A stretch of DNA of 42,748 nucleotides from an uncultured bacterium (GTDB lineage: Bacteria; Verrucomicrobiota; Lentisphaeria; Victivallales; UBA1829), in NCBI GenBank assembly GCA_949290385.1, contig CASERY010000068.1, forward strand, positions 1-42,748, read 5' to 3'. A program made the translations under genes and the position numbers. Positions 17,895-31,462 of this stretch are shown here, one piece after another. A model generated the notes under the pieces. That model was not told where the DNA came from. It ran no database searches and was given only the letters and a program-made list of their open reading frames with translations. Each line of letters begins with the position of its first letter. Position 1 is the stretch's first letter.

Positions 17895-18209
17895 TTCATA
17901 CCTCTGTAGTTTTGGACTATGCAAAATTAATGTTAAACATATGGGGCGGTTTGTGCAAGGCAGCAGAAAAAACGCAGATCAGCCATGCCAATTGAGTTAA
18001 TATACAGCTGATTAAATAAGAATAAAGGTGCAGGACGGATAAAAATCCAAAAAAATTCTGCAAAGAGATGAAAAAAACATGAAAAATCTTCTGGAAATCG
18101 GGCTGCTGTAGATGTATATTGATGTTCTGCAAACATGGAATTTTCTTTTACCAGGAACATAGAACATTAATCGTTATTTTGCAAATACAACACAGAAAAG
18201 GTACAAAAG
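17895..18209. other. Divergent promoter region between FHA gene and tig
   Basis: A 315-base AT-rich gap between divergent genes. It must hold promoters for both, but I could not pick hexamer pairs with confidence. No coding sequence is seen. Confidence 0.4.
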
Positions 18210-19520
18210 ATGTCCGAATCTTTGAAAAACGCAGTTGTTTTCAGCTGCACAGAAACCGCTCCGTGCGCATACAATGTGGAATTCAAACTCGCTCCTGAGT
18301 CTGTCACTCAGGAATTCAATGCTGCAGCCAAAACCGCTCAGAAACAGGCGCAGCTTCCCGGTTTCCGTATCGGAAAAGCCCCGCTTTCCATGGTGAAGAA
18401 CCGTTACAAAGATTATATCCTGGAAGATGTGGAACGTGCTATCCAGAGCGCAGCTTTTGAAAAACTGACCGCAGACAGCAAGCTGGATATTGTTTCCTTC
18501 GGACAGCTGAAGGCGGAAAACAAACCTGCTGAAAATACGGAATATGTTTTTACCATTGAAGTGGAGACGGCTCCCTCTGTAGCGCTTCCGGACTATAAAT
18601 CCTTTAAAATTGAAGTGGAACCCGGAGACCCGGCAGATAAGCGTGTGGCATCCAGACTTGAATATATGAAGGGTCTTTATGCTGATTTTCTGTCTGTGGA
18701 AGAACCCGCCAAGAAAGGCGATATGCTGAAGGTCTCCTATGAAAGCGATTATACGCCAGCTGAAGATGCTTCCGCATCTCTGAAGCGTGCTGCAAAGGCT
18801 GACGATGCATGGCTCTGGCTCAATGAGCCTGAACAGTTCCCCGGCATTATTGCGGCTCTTGAAGGAGCTGTGAAGGGGCAGGAATATTCTGTGGCAGTAA
18901 CTTATCCCGCTGACTGGAGAGAAGCCGCTCTTCAGGGAAAAACCGTGAACTACAAATTTAAAGTCCATGAAATCCAGCGGAAAGCCCCGATTGAAAGCGA
19001 TGAAAAACTTGCAGAAAAAATCGGAGCCGGCTCTGTGGAAAAAATGATGGAGCAGTTCAAAGCCGATGCAGAACGTGAAATGGAATATGAACAGAAGGAA
19101 AAAGGCAAGGAAAAGGCCCTGGAACTGGTTTTGAAGGAAACGGCAGAATTTCCGCTTCCGAAGGAAGTTCTTGCATCCACTGTTCAGAGAGAATTCTCCC
19201 GCATTGCAGAATCCCTGGTACGCAGCGAAAAGGATGTGGAGGCCTTTAAGGCGGATCAGGATAAGCATATGGAAGAGGCAAAGAAGAATGCAGAGGCTTA
19301 TCTCCGCAAATTCTTTATCCTCCGTGAAATAGCGAAAAAGGAATCCATTACGGTTTCCAGCGCTGAAGTCGACGCCCAGATCAAGGGCATGAGCGCATAT
19401 ATGGGCTACAAGGAGGATGACATCCGCAAGATGCTGGAACGCAATGGTGGTACAGCCGAACTTCAGGCGGATATCCTCATGTCGAAAGTTCTGGAGTTCA
19501 TTGCCGGCGGCAAAAAGTAA
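18210..19520 (+). CDS. tig: Trigger factor
   Basis: Trigger factor is the ribosome-bound chaperone that meets nascent chains. It is 436 residues, the usual size. The N-terminal ribosome-binding domain contains the signature FRIGKAPLSMVKNRY (family FRxGKxP) at about 50-65. A central FKBP-like prolyl isomerase region follows (about 160-255, rather divergent and with few canonical active-site aromatics), then the long helical C-terminal substrate-cradling domain. AAAAGG upstream of the ATG supports the start. It ends in TAA and is followed by a strong terminator. The tig-clpP-clpX order is the classic bacterial arrangement. Confidence 0.95.
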   Translation: MSESLKNAVVFSCTETAPCAYNVEFKLAPESVTQEFNAAAKTAQKQAQLPGFRIGKAPLSMVKNRYKDYILEDVERAIQSAAFEKLTADSKLDIVSFGQLKAENKPAENTEYVFTIEVETAPSVALPDYKSFKIEVEPGDPADKRVASRLEYMKGLYADFLSVEEPAKKGDMLKVSYESDYTPAEDASASLKRAAKADDAWLWLNEPEQFPGIIAALEGAVKGQEYSVAVTYPADWREAALQGKTVNYKFKVHEIQRKAPIESDEKLAEKIGAGSVEKMMEQFKADAEREMEYEQKEKGKEKALELVLKETAEFPLPKEVLASTVQREFSRIAESLVRSEKDVEAFKADQDKHMEEAKKNAEAYLRKFFILREIAKKESITVSSAEVDAQIKGMSAYMGYKEDDIRKMLERNGGTAELQADILMSKVLEFIAGGKK

Positions 19521-19556
19521 TCCGGAATGACTGACAACAATTGAGAAAACGTCAGG

Positions 19557-19613
19557 AGGACAGCTGGCGCGGCGGATTTTTTGAATTCATGCCGTTGCGG
19601 CTGTCCTTTTTTT
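19557..19613 (+). terminator. Rho-independent terminator after tig
   Basis: A long GC-rich stem: AGGACAGC (19557-19564) pairs with GCTGTCCT (19600-19607). An inner CGCGGCGG/CCGTTGCG helix extends it with two G-U pairs and a three-base bulge. A run of seven T residues follows directly. It sits 37 bases past the tig stop and separates tig from clpP. Confidence 0.85.
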
Positions 19614-19622
19614 GCCTATATT
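19595..19622 (+). promoter_or_regulatory. Candidate clpP promoter overlapping the tig terminator
   Basis: TTGCGG (19595-19600) and TATATT (19617-19622) are 16 bases apart, about 70 bases ahead of the clpP start. The -35 lies inside the terminator stem. Since the terminator should cut off tig transcription, clpP needs a promoter near here. Confidence 0.35.
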
Positions 19623-19693
19623 AGATATAGATCCAATGGAAATAACTTTTTTGAGCCTTGGACAGAACCTCTGACAGAAAGAAGCTTACAAGT

Positions 19694-20299
19694 ATGAAAA
19701 ATTCAATGTATGTACCCATGGTCGTGGAACAGACTGGAAGCGGAGAACGCGGATATGACATCTATTCCAGACTGCTGAAAGACCGCATTATCCTTCTGGG
19801 AACTCCCATTGACGACAGTGTAGCCGATCTGATTGTAGCTGAACTTTTATTCCTTCAATCGGAGGATCCGAAAAAAGACATTGATCTGTATATCAATTCT
19901 CCCGGCGGTTCTGTGACTGCCGGACTGGCGATTTACGATACTATGCAGATGCTTTCCTGTGATGTGAAAACTTACTGTGTGGGTCAGTGTGCCAGCATGG
20001 GGGCTGTTCTTCTGTGTGCCGGAGCCAAAGGCAAGCGTTTTGCTCTGCCCAATTCCCGCATTATGATTCATCAGCCCTGGGGTGGCGCGGAAGGTACGGC
20101 TGCCGATATTGACATTCAGGCCCGGGAGATTATTAAAATGCGCAGACAGCTGAACGGCATTATTGCCTATCACTGCGGAAAGACGGTTGAAAAAGTGGCG
20201 CGGGATACGGACCGTGATAACTTCATGTCCGCAGAGGAAGCTGCGAAATATGGCCTTGTGGACCAGGTTCTTCAACATAAGACGTCTGTCAGGAACTGA
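19694..20299 (+). CDS. clpP: ATP-dependent Clp protease proteolytic subunit ClpP
   Basis: ClpP forms the serine-protease chamber served by ClpX. It is 201 residues from ATG 19694. Catalytic triad residues are visible: Ser101 in QCASMGA, His126 in MIHQP and Asp171 in ARDTDRD. The conserved [10 protein letters not shown] oligomer region is at about 64-74. The chosen start places the usual [21 protein letters not shown]-terminus correctly; a TTG 36 bases upstream would add an atypical extension. It ends in TGA. The gene lies 27 bases before clpX, so the two share a transcript. Confidence 0.96.
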   Translation: MKNSMYVPMVVEQTGSGERGYDIYSRLLKDRIILLGTPIDDSVADLIVAELLFLQSEDPKKDIDLYINSPGGSVTAGLAIYDTMQMLSCDVKTYCVGQCASMGAVLLCAGAKGKRFALPNSRIMIHQPWGGAEGTAADIDIQAREIIKMRRQLNGIIAYHCGKTVEKVARDTDRDNFMSAEEAAKYGLVDQVLQHKTSVRN

Positions 20300-20326
20300 G
20301 ATGAAACGGGGATAAGGTGATCTGCT

Positions 20327-21685
20327 ATGAGCGAAAATAAAAAAGAAGCCTGCTGTTCTTTCTGCGGACGTCCGGAATCAGAAGTGGGGCCTCTGATTGC
20401 AGCTCCTTCCGGGGCGGCAATCTGTAAAAATTGCATTGACATTTGTGAAGAGGTGTTTCAGGAGCACAGCGGAAAGGGTGCATCGGCTAAGGCAGGTGCA
20501 AAAATTTCATCCTTTGTCCAGAATTTGAAAGTTCCGACTCCCGCAGAAATCAAGGAAGTGCTTGACCGGTATGTCGTTGGCCAGGAAAGAACAAAAATGG
20601 TGCTTTCAGTGGCGGTGTACAACCATTACAAGCGTCTGCAGTCCAAAACTGCGACTCCTGTCAATCCGGAAAGTCCGGATGGGAATGATGACGACGGTGT
20701 GGAAATTGAAAAAAGCAACGTCCTTCTGATCGGGCCAACAGGGTCTGGAAAGACTCTGATTGCCAAAACTCTTGCAAAACTGTTGGATGTCCCGTTCTGT
20801 ATTACAGATGCTACAACATTGACTGAAGCCGGTTACGTTGGAGAAGATGTGGAAAACATCATTCTGCGCCTGGTCCAGGCTGCGGATTACGATGTGGAAA
20901 AGGCTCAGCTCGGGATTATTTACGTGGATGAAATTGACAAGATTGCCAAAAAAGGTGAAAATGTATCCATTACCCGGGATGTTTCCGGCGAAGGTGTTCA
21001 GCAGGCGCTTCTGAAGATTCTGGAAGGGACTGTTGCCAATGTTCCGCCCAAAGGCGGACGCAAGCATCCCCAGCAGGAATATTTGCATGTGGATACGACG
21101 AATATTCTGTTTATCTGTGGCGGAGCTTTTGTGGGGCTCGACAAAATGGTCCAGCGCAGAGTGGGACATCATGTGCTCGGATTTTCTGCCGGGTAGCAGT
21201 CGTAGAGTGACAGTCAAAGCTCTTCAGAAAAAGAGGTCAGCCTTGATGATGAGAAGGTCCTTTCCGCTGTCGAACCGGAAGACCTGGTCCGTTTCGGTTT
21301 GATTCCGGAGTTTATCGGCCGTCTGCCTGTTGTTACTGTTTTGGATCCGCTCAGCCGGGAAGATTTGCTCAAAATTTTGGTGGAGCCAAGAAATGCTGTT
21401 ACACGGCAGTATGCAAAACTTCTTGCAATGGAAGGCGTTTCTTTGAAATTTGAGCAGGGCGCTCTGGAAGCTCTGGCGGAACAGGCCAGTGAAAAAGGAA
21501 CAGGCGCTCGTGGACTCCGGTCTCTGATTGAAAATCTCATGGTGCAGATTATGTTTGATCTACCATCCCGCAAGGATGTAGGAGAGTGCATTATTACGGC
21601 TGATACCGTTCACGGAAAGTCTGGACCTGTCCTGATTCCAAAGGATAGTGCTGGCGGGGATCATAAAAGAAAGAAAAAAGCCTGA
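20327..21685 (+). CDS. clpX: ClpX unfoldase, with in-frame TAGs at codons 290 and 293
   Basis: ClpX unfolds substrates for ClpP. With both TAGs (21194-21196 and 21203-21205) read, it is 452 residues ending in TGA. The zinc-binding domain has Cys10, Cys13, Cys33 and Cys36; Walker A GPTGSGKT is at 136-143, the pore loop GYVG at 169-172 and Walker B IIYVDEID at 197-204. The TAGs fall in the variable loop after GFSAG, where E. coli ClpX has GFGATVKAKSD. Conserved sequence resumes in frame: [22 protein letters not shown], then sensor-2 GARGLR and the C-terminal small domain. Termination at TAG would remove sensor 2 and the small domain needed for hexamer function. The TAGs are two codons apart in a Ser/Gln-rich loop, so Gln is plausible. 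AAGGTGAT precedes the ATG. Confidence 0.95.
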
Positions 21686-21711
21686 ACCCTGAAAATGGAA
21701 CGGGGCTTTTT
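21675..21711 (+). terminator. Probable terminator after clpX
   Basis: AAAAAGCC (21675-21682), overlapping the clpX stop region, pairs with GGCTTTTT (21704-21711). The 3' arm supplies the T-rich end. The stem is A/T-rich and the T-run short, so strength is uncertain. Confidence 0.5.
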
Positions 21712-22614
21712 CCCCTGCAGTCCCTGCGAATTCTTCTCTCTGCGACGGGAGGGAAATGCAGAATGAAAAGATGATTTTTTGTGCCTGTTCATACTCCGAT
21801 TTTCGATTGGCTGTGTGAACAGGTAAATTTTTTTCAGAACAGTCCGGAATAATACTACGGAGAATCTGTTCTCGGAAAAATATTTCAAGGAGAAAATTTG
21901 CCAGTCCGGAGCTAAACAGAGTAGTAGACTGAGGAAATTCTGTTTTACGCGGAGCGGAATGATCAGGCAGCATGGGTAGGACCGTGATTTCTGAAAAGAA
22001 AAAGAAAATACTCCAACTTTCCTACCGGACTTGGAATGGAGTTTCTGTCGAAATGTCTGCGGAATACAGAAGGACAGGCTTACGATCCAGACTTTCATTT
22101 TTAGCGGTAGAAAATTTTATCCAGTTTTTTACTTTTTTCTCTAATAGGACCCAATTGTCCAGATGGCGTTATCGTGTGCCTTGGATGATAGTACAATGAC
22201 TTACAGGGAGAACATGTTTTGGAAGAATCTATTCCTGTGTAAAACGGAAGAAAAATAATATTCAATAAATAATACTATTGCAAAGAGTCTTTGCGGGGAA
22301 ATCATGGCTTGATTTTTAATATTTTTTCAAGAGAAAGATATTCATGCTGGAGTTCTTCTGTGAAACTGGAATTGTGGCTGATCTCAGAAGTTTTTTATCT
22401 TTGGGGGAGGGTAAATATTGTCCAGAGAGGGGAAGCCTGAATTTGCTATTTTTCTGTAGCTGTGCCACCGCCACAGAGATGCGGGATAAATGTCGTTTAG
22501 AGAGAGAAATCCTGAAGGTCTGTTGGGAAATTCCCGAAACAAACTGAACGGGATTTCCCCGGAGTGAATCTTTTTAATTCCAAGATTCTGAACCTGAATT
22601 TCTTCAGATCCGGA
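21686..22614. other. Convergent intergenic region between clpX and the acyltransferase
   Basis: A 929-base gap without a convincing gene, even when TAG is allowed as sense. It holds the two clpX-proximal hairpins and, at 22525-22559, a GGGAAATTCCCG/CGGGATTTCCC hairpin with a one-base bulge. That last hairpin lies just past the acyltransferase stop and probably helps end that minus-strand transcript. Other frames lack ribosome binding sites. Confidence 0.45.
21784..21834 (+). terminator. Terminator-like hairpin downstream of clpX
   Basis: CCTGTTCA (21784-21791) pairs with TGAACAGG (21816-21823). An inner CCGAT/ATTGG helix forms within it, and a T-run follows at 21828-21834. It may be a second terminator for clpX or the end of a small transcript. 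Confidence 0.5.
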
Positions 22615-23412
22615 TCAAGATTCCAGATCATAGGGATTGGCAGGTGTATTCTCCGGAAGCTGAAAGACTTCAGGCTGTCCGTTTTCGTCAAAATAACGGT
22701 GAAGAGACCGCTCCATGTTTTTATTCCAGAGAAGACAGAAAAAAGGTTCCGTCTTCTTCAAAACGGCCGGAATTCCAGCCAGCAGACTGCCTTTCGGAAC
22801 AGAAGCAAAATTCTTGTTGACCAGAGAATTCTGTGCCACTGTTGTATAATCCGGAATGACGGTGCCTGGAGCAATGGTGCAGGTATTGCCAATCCAGACA
22901 TTATGGCCAATTTTAATGGGTTTAGTACAATTCTGAATTTCAGAACTTTTTTCACGGTAGACAAAATGAAAATTCGAATCATAAACCTGTGAATTCCAGG
23001 CAATGGCTACATTGTATCCGATATCAATGCGGTTATGACAGACGATCAGAACTCTTTCCCCGCAATAGCTGTTTTTTCCCATGTGCAAGGTGCCATGGTG
23101 AAGAAGAATGGTCGATCCTTTTGAAACCCGTACGGCGTTGCTGAGGACCAGACGAGAGGATTTCTTAATAAGACGTATCTGAGTGGGAATTCCTTTGGAA
23201 AAATTTGTCCGAACACCCAGTTCGATTGGAGCTCCATGAAGATCGAAGTCCTCACTTAAGGAGAAACATTTGCGGGAGGGAGCACTGATTTTGACTTTAT
23301 AGCCGATTAAAACCGGCAGATGACGGGCAACATGGAATGGAAATGTACGGAAATTAAAGAGGAGGGTGTGAAGATAGTTGACACGGCGAATGGATGAAAA
23401 TTTAAATTTCAT
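22615..23412 (-). CDS. Left-handed beta-helix acyltransferase
   Basis: A 265-residue protein. The middle and C-terminal half (about 95-215) carries hexapeptide-type repeats, such as IGHNVWIGNTCTIAPGTVI and VPKGSLLAGIPAVL. These mark the left-handed beta-helix acyltransferases (maltose O-acetyltransferase/WbbJ type) that acetylate or acylate sugars. The putative catalytic His in NFHFVYRE/IGHNVW surroundings is present. The first 90 residues are basic and less typical. No signal peptide. It ends in TGA. It is isolated, without glycosyltransferase neighbours, so a role in surface polysaccharide or lipopolysaccharide decoration is an inference. The exact start is uncertain. Confidence 0.85.
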   Translation of the reverse strand: MKFKFSSIRRVNYLHTLLFNFRTFPFHVARHLPVLIGYKVKISAPSRKCFSLSEDFDLHGAPIELGVRTNFSKGIPTQIRLIKKSSRLVLSNAVRVSKGSTILLHHGTLHMGKNSYCGERVLIVCHNRIDIGYNVAIAWNSQVYDSNFHFVYREKSSEIQNCTKPIKIGHNVWIGNTCTIAPGTVIPDYTTVAQNSLVNKNFASVPKGSLLAGIPAVLKKTEPFFCLLWNKNMERSLHRYFDENGQPEVFQLPENTPANPYDLES

Positions 23413-26867
<3,455 letters not shown>

Positions 26868-26910
26868 TGCGGAACGAAAAAACAAGCAAGAAAAAAGAGG
26901 AATAGTCAAT

Positions 26911-28047
26911 ATGGCGGATGTGAATGGAAAGGGCGGAAATGCTAAAAACGTTTCTGCTCAGGATGGAAAAGATAAAAATCTTCAGATTGCGCTCAGCCAG
27001 ATCGAAAAAGAGTTTGGCAAAGGTTCCATTATGCGCCTTGGAGACAACCGGGTTGTGGATGTGCCGGTCATCAGTACAGGTGCATTGTCCCTGGATATAG
27101 CGCTTGGTATTATGGGGCTCCCGCGGGGGAGAATCATTGACATTTTCGGACCGGAATCTTCCGGTAAAACAACTTTATGTCTTCACGTGATTGCCAATGC
27201 GCAGAAAGCCGGCGGAACCGCTGCCTTTATTGATGCTGAACATGCGGTGGATCCTGTCTATGCCCGCAAGATCGGCGTGAATATAGACAATCTTCTGATT
27301 TCTCAGCCGGACTGCGGTGAAGATGCTTTGAACATTGCTGAAATGCTTGTCAGAAGCAATGCGGTGGATGTGCTTGTGATTGATTCCGTGGCGGCCCTGG
27401 TTCCCAAGAGTGAAATAGATGGCAATATCGGAGACTCCTTCATGGGACTCCAGGCACGGTTGATGTCTCAGGCTCTGCGCAAGCTGACTCCGGCAATCAG
27501 CCGCAGCAAAACATGCTGTATTTTTACAAACCAGATGCGTGAGAAAATCGGTGTGATGTTTGGAAATCCCGAAACAACGCCTGGCGGAAATGCCATGAAA
27601 TATTACTGCTCTGTCCGGCTGGATATCCGCCGCGTGACAGCGATCAAAGATGCATCCGGAGAATCCATTGGGGCCAGAACCCGGGTTAAAGTGGTTAAGA
27701 ACAAACTTGCGCCTCCGTTTAAAGTGGCAGAGTTTGACATCAACTGGAATGAAGGTATTTCCCGGATTGGATCCATTTTGGATGTAGCTTGCGATATGGG
27801 GCTGATCGAGAAGAGAGGTTCCTGGTTTTCCTTCGAAAACGAACAGCTTGCTCAGGGAAGAGAAGCTGTGAAGGCTTACCTGACAGAGCATCCTGAAGTG
27901 ACCGACCGTATTTACGGAAAAATCAAAGAGCGGATCGCAGAACGCAATGCTCCGGCTCCGGATACTGTGGCTGTACAGGAACCGACGACTGAAACTGCAG
28001 ATGCAGGACAGGAGCATTCAGAAACGTCTGAACAGAATCCGGCTTGA
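26911..28047 (+). CDS. recA: Recombinase RecA
   Basis: RecA forms filaments on single-stranded DNA, drives homologous recombination and triggers LexA cleavage. It is 378 residues. Walker A GPESSGKT is at 80-87, followed by FIDAEHA, the Walker B region [12 protein letters not shown], and loop 2 with TNQMREKIG. The C-terminal 40 residues are acidic and Thr/Glu/Gln-rich. AGAGGA precedes the ATG. It ends in TGA. All 13 glutamine codons are CAG. It follows gyrB closely on the same strand and may be cotranscribed; no obvious LexA box was noted. Confidence 0.98.
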   Translation: MADVNGKGGNAKNVSAQDGKDKNLQIALSQIEKEFGKGSIMRLGDNRVVDVPVISTGALSLDIALGIMGLPRGRIIDIFGPESSGKTTLCLHVIANAQKAGGTAAFIDAEHAVDPVYARKIGVNIDNLLISQPDCGEDALNIAEMLVRSNAVDVLVIDSVAALVPKSEIDGNIGDSFMGLQARLMSQALRKLTPAISRSKTCCIFTNQMREKIGVMFGNPETTPGGNAMKYYCSVRLDIRRVTAIKDASGESIGARTRVKVVKNKLAPPFKVAEFDINWNEGISRIGSILDVACDMGLIEKRGSWFSFENEQLAQGREAVKAYLTEHPEVTDRIYGKIKERIAERNAPAPDTVAVQEPTTETADAGQEHSETSEQNPA

Positions 28048-28160
28048 CAGTTCGGCTTTTCTTTGTCTGGCTGTCCGTTCTGTTGTGATCGGGGGGTTGT
28101 GTGAGAAGAGAAGTGGCTGTATTCTGATCTTCTTTGCAAAACCGGATCAGAGGAGAAAAT

Positions 28161-30809
28161 ATGTTTTTTGAAAAACCGATGATGCATCTTTCGCATATTC
28201 CGGTTAAATACCGCCGGTGCTGTGTTGTGCTGACAGGGGCGTTTGTGTTTTCCTGGGGAATGGTGTTCTGTTTTGCAGAAGATCTTGATTCTGCAATTCC
28301 GCAGGGGCTGCTGTTCAATACCGAGGCAAGAGCTGTAAGTTAGCCGGGTACACCGGAATACCGGGACAAAGTTTCCGGAGATCTGGCATTTGATTCCGGA
28401 GACTTTGCCATTGCTGCAAGTTTTTACCGGAAATACCGGGAAACCGCAGAAAAGCAGCAGGATGACGCCGCAAGACGCAATGCCTTTGAATGCGAAGTGG
28501 ATGCCCTGATTTTTGCTGGTCTTGCGGATCAGGCGGAAGTTGTGCTGAAGGAATTTGAAGAAGCATATCCAGACGGAGTCAATGCAGTATCCCTGGAGAT
28601 CTGGAGAGCGGACATTCTTCTGAACAGACGGGAAATCCCGGAGGCGGAGAATGCCTTGTCCAATATTCTGCCGAAATTATCGGCGGTGGATCCCCGCCGT
28701 ATCCGGGTACTTCTTTCACTGGCCTACGCATACGAATTGAACAAAGACTATCGGAAGGCCGCAGAAATTTACGGTACAATTGCCGGCAAAGATGCCAGTA
28801 CCCTTATCGGCCGTCGTTCTGCCGAGCGCAGGATCATGAATCTGATTGCTTCCGGGAACACGGAACAGGCCCTGAGTGAACTGAAACAAATTAAACTGGC
28901 AGAAAACAGCAGAGACCTGAATGCGCTGAAACTCCTGAACTTTTATCTTCAGTTAAAGTCGAAAAATGACGCGGAATCTCTAAAAAAGTCCTGGCAGGAG
29001 ATCCGGAATCTTGCACCGGAATCTGTTTCAAGAACCAACGATGCCTTTTTTTCTCTGATTTGCGGATTGATTGGTTCCGCGCTTGAAGAAAAAAAACAGG
29101 ACAGTGCGGCTTTTGAAGCATATCGGATGGCTTATTCATTTTCCGGATCAAAACAGGATTCTTTTCATTTTATGGAGTCCATGGTAGCATGTCTGGACCG
29201 CCTGGACCGTGCAGAAGAAGCTGCAGATCTGGCTCAGCGCGAGTTCGAGCTTTTTACCGGACCTTTTGCAACGGTGGACATGCGAATGCGTGTGGCGCAT
29301 GTCCTGGCAAAAGCCGGACGAGGCAAGGAAGCAAGAACAGTGCTGACACAGGTTGTGCTGAATGCCCCGCTGAAGGATGAAGGAAATAAGAGAACGCTTT
29401 TTCTGGAGTCTCTGGACATGCTTCTGGCTGCAAGTCTGTTTTCAGATGCAGATATGCTGGTCAACGCATGTTATCCGGATCCGGATTCCTATGAATCGCT
29501 GAATGGGCATAAAAAGGTATTATTGGCTTCCGGACATCAGAATGAAGCGGTGGCTGTCTGCCGGGAAATTGGTGAAAAGTATCCGGAGCATCGTCTGGCG
29601 GCTTATGAGGAGGCGGCAGATCTCTGCCGCAGCTTAAGGGCATATACAGATCTGATTTCGTTTGCGGATATGATTCTGGCGGAAGATCCCCAGAACCCTG
29701 TGTTGTTTTTGCGTGCTGGTGCTTATGAAGTGCAGGGGAAAAATGCCGAAGCAAAAAGGGATTATCTGAATTTTATTCAGAATATGAAAGGGCAGGGAAT
29801 GACCGACTCTCTTGCTCAGGCATATTACCGGGGGGCCCGGGTTTGTATGCTCTGCGGAGATTCGGCAGAACTGATTCTGCCGCTGTTTCGCAACTTGTTT
29901 GAAAAAATGCCTTCACATGAATTGGCGCCTTCTGCCGGATACTGGATGGTTTATCTTGAATTGGGACAGGGCAATGTTGAGGAAGCAGAACGCCTGTGCA
30001 GCGTGCTGACGGAGAGGTATCCGGACCATGAATCCACGTTTTCCGCACGTTTGAGACTGGCGCTTCATGATTTGGATGCAGGAAACAAGGATCGGGCAGA
30101 AAGCGCTCTGATTGCTTTGGAAAAATCCGAGTATCCGGCTATTCAGGCTCGGGCCTTGTTTGAGAGAATGCGCATGCTTTATGGAGAGAAAGACTGGGAG
30201 GGTGCCCGAAAGTGCATTATGGATCTGGAGCAGAAATTCCCGGATGATCCATGCCTTTCAGACGCCTATTATTTTGCAGGAGACATCAGCCGGGCTCAGA
30301 ATCAGTTTGCCGAGGCGGTGATATATTACCGCAGGGCTGCGGCAAAGCGTCCCGGATCTCTGCTGGAATAGGCATAGCTTGGATCCATAGGAGACTGCTA
30401 TTTTGCCATTGCGTGTTCCACAGACCGTCGGGATCCGCTGGGAGAAGCAATTGCATCCTATGAACAGTTGCTGAAGTCTCCGGCACTGCTGCCGGAACAT
30501 ATTGCAATGGCTTATTATCGTCTGGGCCGTTGCTATGTTATGCTGGAAGACGATGACAATGCATTAAAAAACCTGAAAACGCTTCTTTACTGTGTTCCTC
30601 CTGAAGAGGCGGAAAGACATCCGCTGGAAACCTACTGGATCGTAAAGGGCGTGAATCTGCTGGAGCAGATTGCTCACAAGACACCGCTCCCGGAACAGTG
30701 CGAAGCTGCAGTTCAGGCATTGAAATGGCTTGAAAAAAGCGGAATTCAGGATTATGAAAGTGTGCAGAAACGAATTCTTGCGGTGCATAAACTGCAGAAG
30801 AGACCCTAA
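28161..30809 (+). CDS. Exported TPR-repeat protein, with in-frame TAGs at codons 61, 737 and 739
   Basis: With three TAGs read (28341-28343, 30369-30371 and 30375-30377) this is one 882-residue protein ending in TAA. Residues 1-38 look like a signal peptide. The rest is built of tetratricopeptide-like helical pairs (for example ALDRLDRAEEAADLAQREF and the C-terminal IASYEQLL and MAYYRLGRCYVM units). The reading frame is open and TPR-like on both sides of each TAG. The 737-739 site reads LLE-TAG-A-TAG-LGSIGDCYF, and Gln-Ala-Gln there makes a normal TPR helix. AGGAG precedes the ATG. It starts a five-gene cluster with ExbB/ExbD-like genes, suggesting a periplasmic scaffold for an energised envelope complex (inference). 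Confidence 0.88.
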
Positions 30810-30826
30810 GATAAGGAAGTGAATGT

Positions 30827-31462
30827 ATGAATTATTTACAGATGATTTCCCAAGGCGGCCCCATTATGATTATCATTGCCTTGTGCAGTGTGATTGCGGT
30901 TTATATTTTCCTTCAGAAATGGTTTCAGTTTCACAGGGCGCAGGTGAACGTGGGGGAACTGGTGGCCGGCTTGGTCAATGTGCTGCGCAGAGACGGCATG
31001 ATTGAAGCTATTACGCTGTGCGATCATACACCGGGCCCCGTGGCCAGAATGCTGACCTCTGCCATTCATGCGTATCAGAATGGGGATGATATTAAACAGG
31101 CTTTGGAGGAACAGTCTCTGGTGGAGGTACCGCGTCTTGAATCCCGGCTGAATGTACTGGCCACGCTGGCATATGTGACGCCGCTTCTGGGGCTTCTTGG
31201 AACTGTGATTGGTCTGGCGGAGGCATTTCATACGGTGTATGTATCGGGGGCGGCTATGACACAGCAGCAGCTCTCTGAAGGAGTTTACATGGCGCTGACA
31301 TGCACTGCAGCTGGATTATGTGTATCGATTCCATGTCATATAGCGTATAATTATCTGGTTTCGAGAGTGCAGTCTTTCTGCGTGGAAATGGAAAGAGCGT
31401 CCTCAGAGATTATGTACTTTTTCAAACATCATAACCGGGAAGGGAAAACGGATGAAAACTGA
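30827..31462 (+). CDS. MotA/TolQ/ExbB-family proton channel protein
   Basis: A 211-residue inner-membrane protein of the ExbB/TolQ family, whose pentamers conduct protons to power outer-membrane processes. Membrane helices lie at about 11-30, 113-135 and 155-177. The conserved family motif TPLLGLLGTVIGL is at 118-130, and the third helix contains TCTAAGLCVSIP. AAGGA lies before the ATG, 17 bases after the TPR gene. It ends in TGA and overlaps the next gene. Partner proteins (ExbD-like and a TonB-position protein) follow directly, supporting a complete ExbBD-TonB-like unit. Confidence 0.92.
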   Translation: MNYLQMISQGGPIMIIIALCSVIAVYIFLQKWFQFHRAQVNVGELVAGLVNVLRRDGMIEAITLCDHTPGPVARMLTSAIHAYQNGDDIKQALEEQSLVEVPRLESRLNVLATLAYVTPLLGLLGTVIGLAEAFHTVYVSGAAMTQQQLSEGVYMALTCTAAGLCVSIPCHIAYNYLVSRVQSFCVEMERASSEIMYFFKHHNREGKTDEN

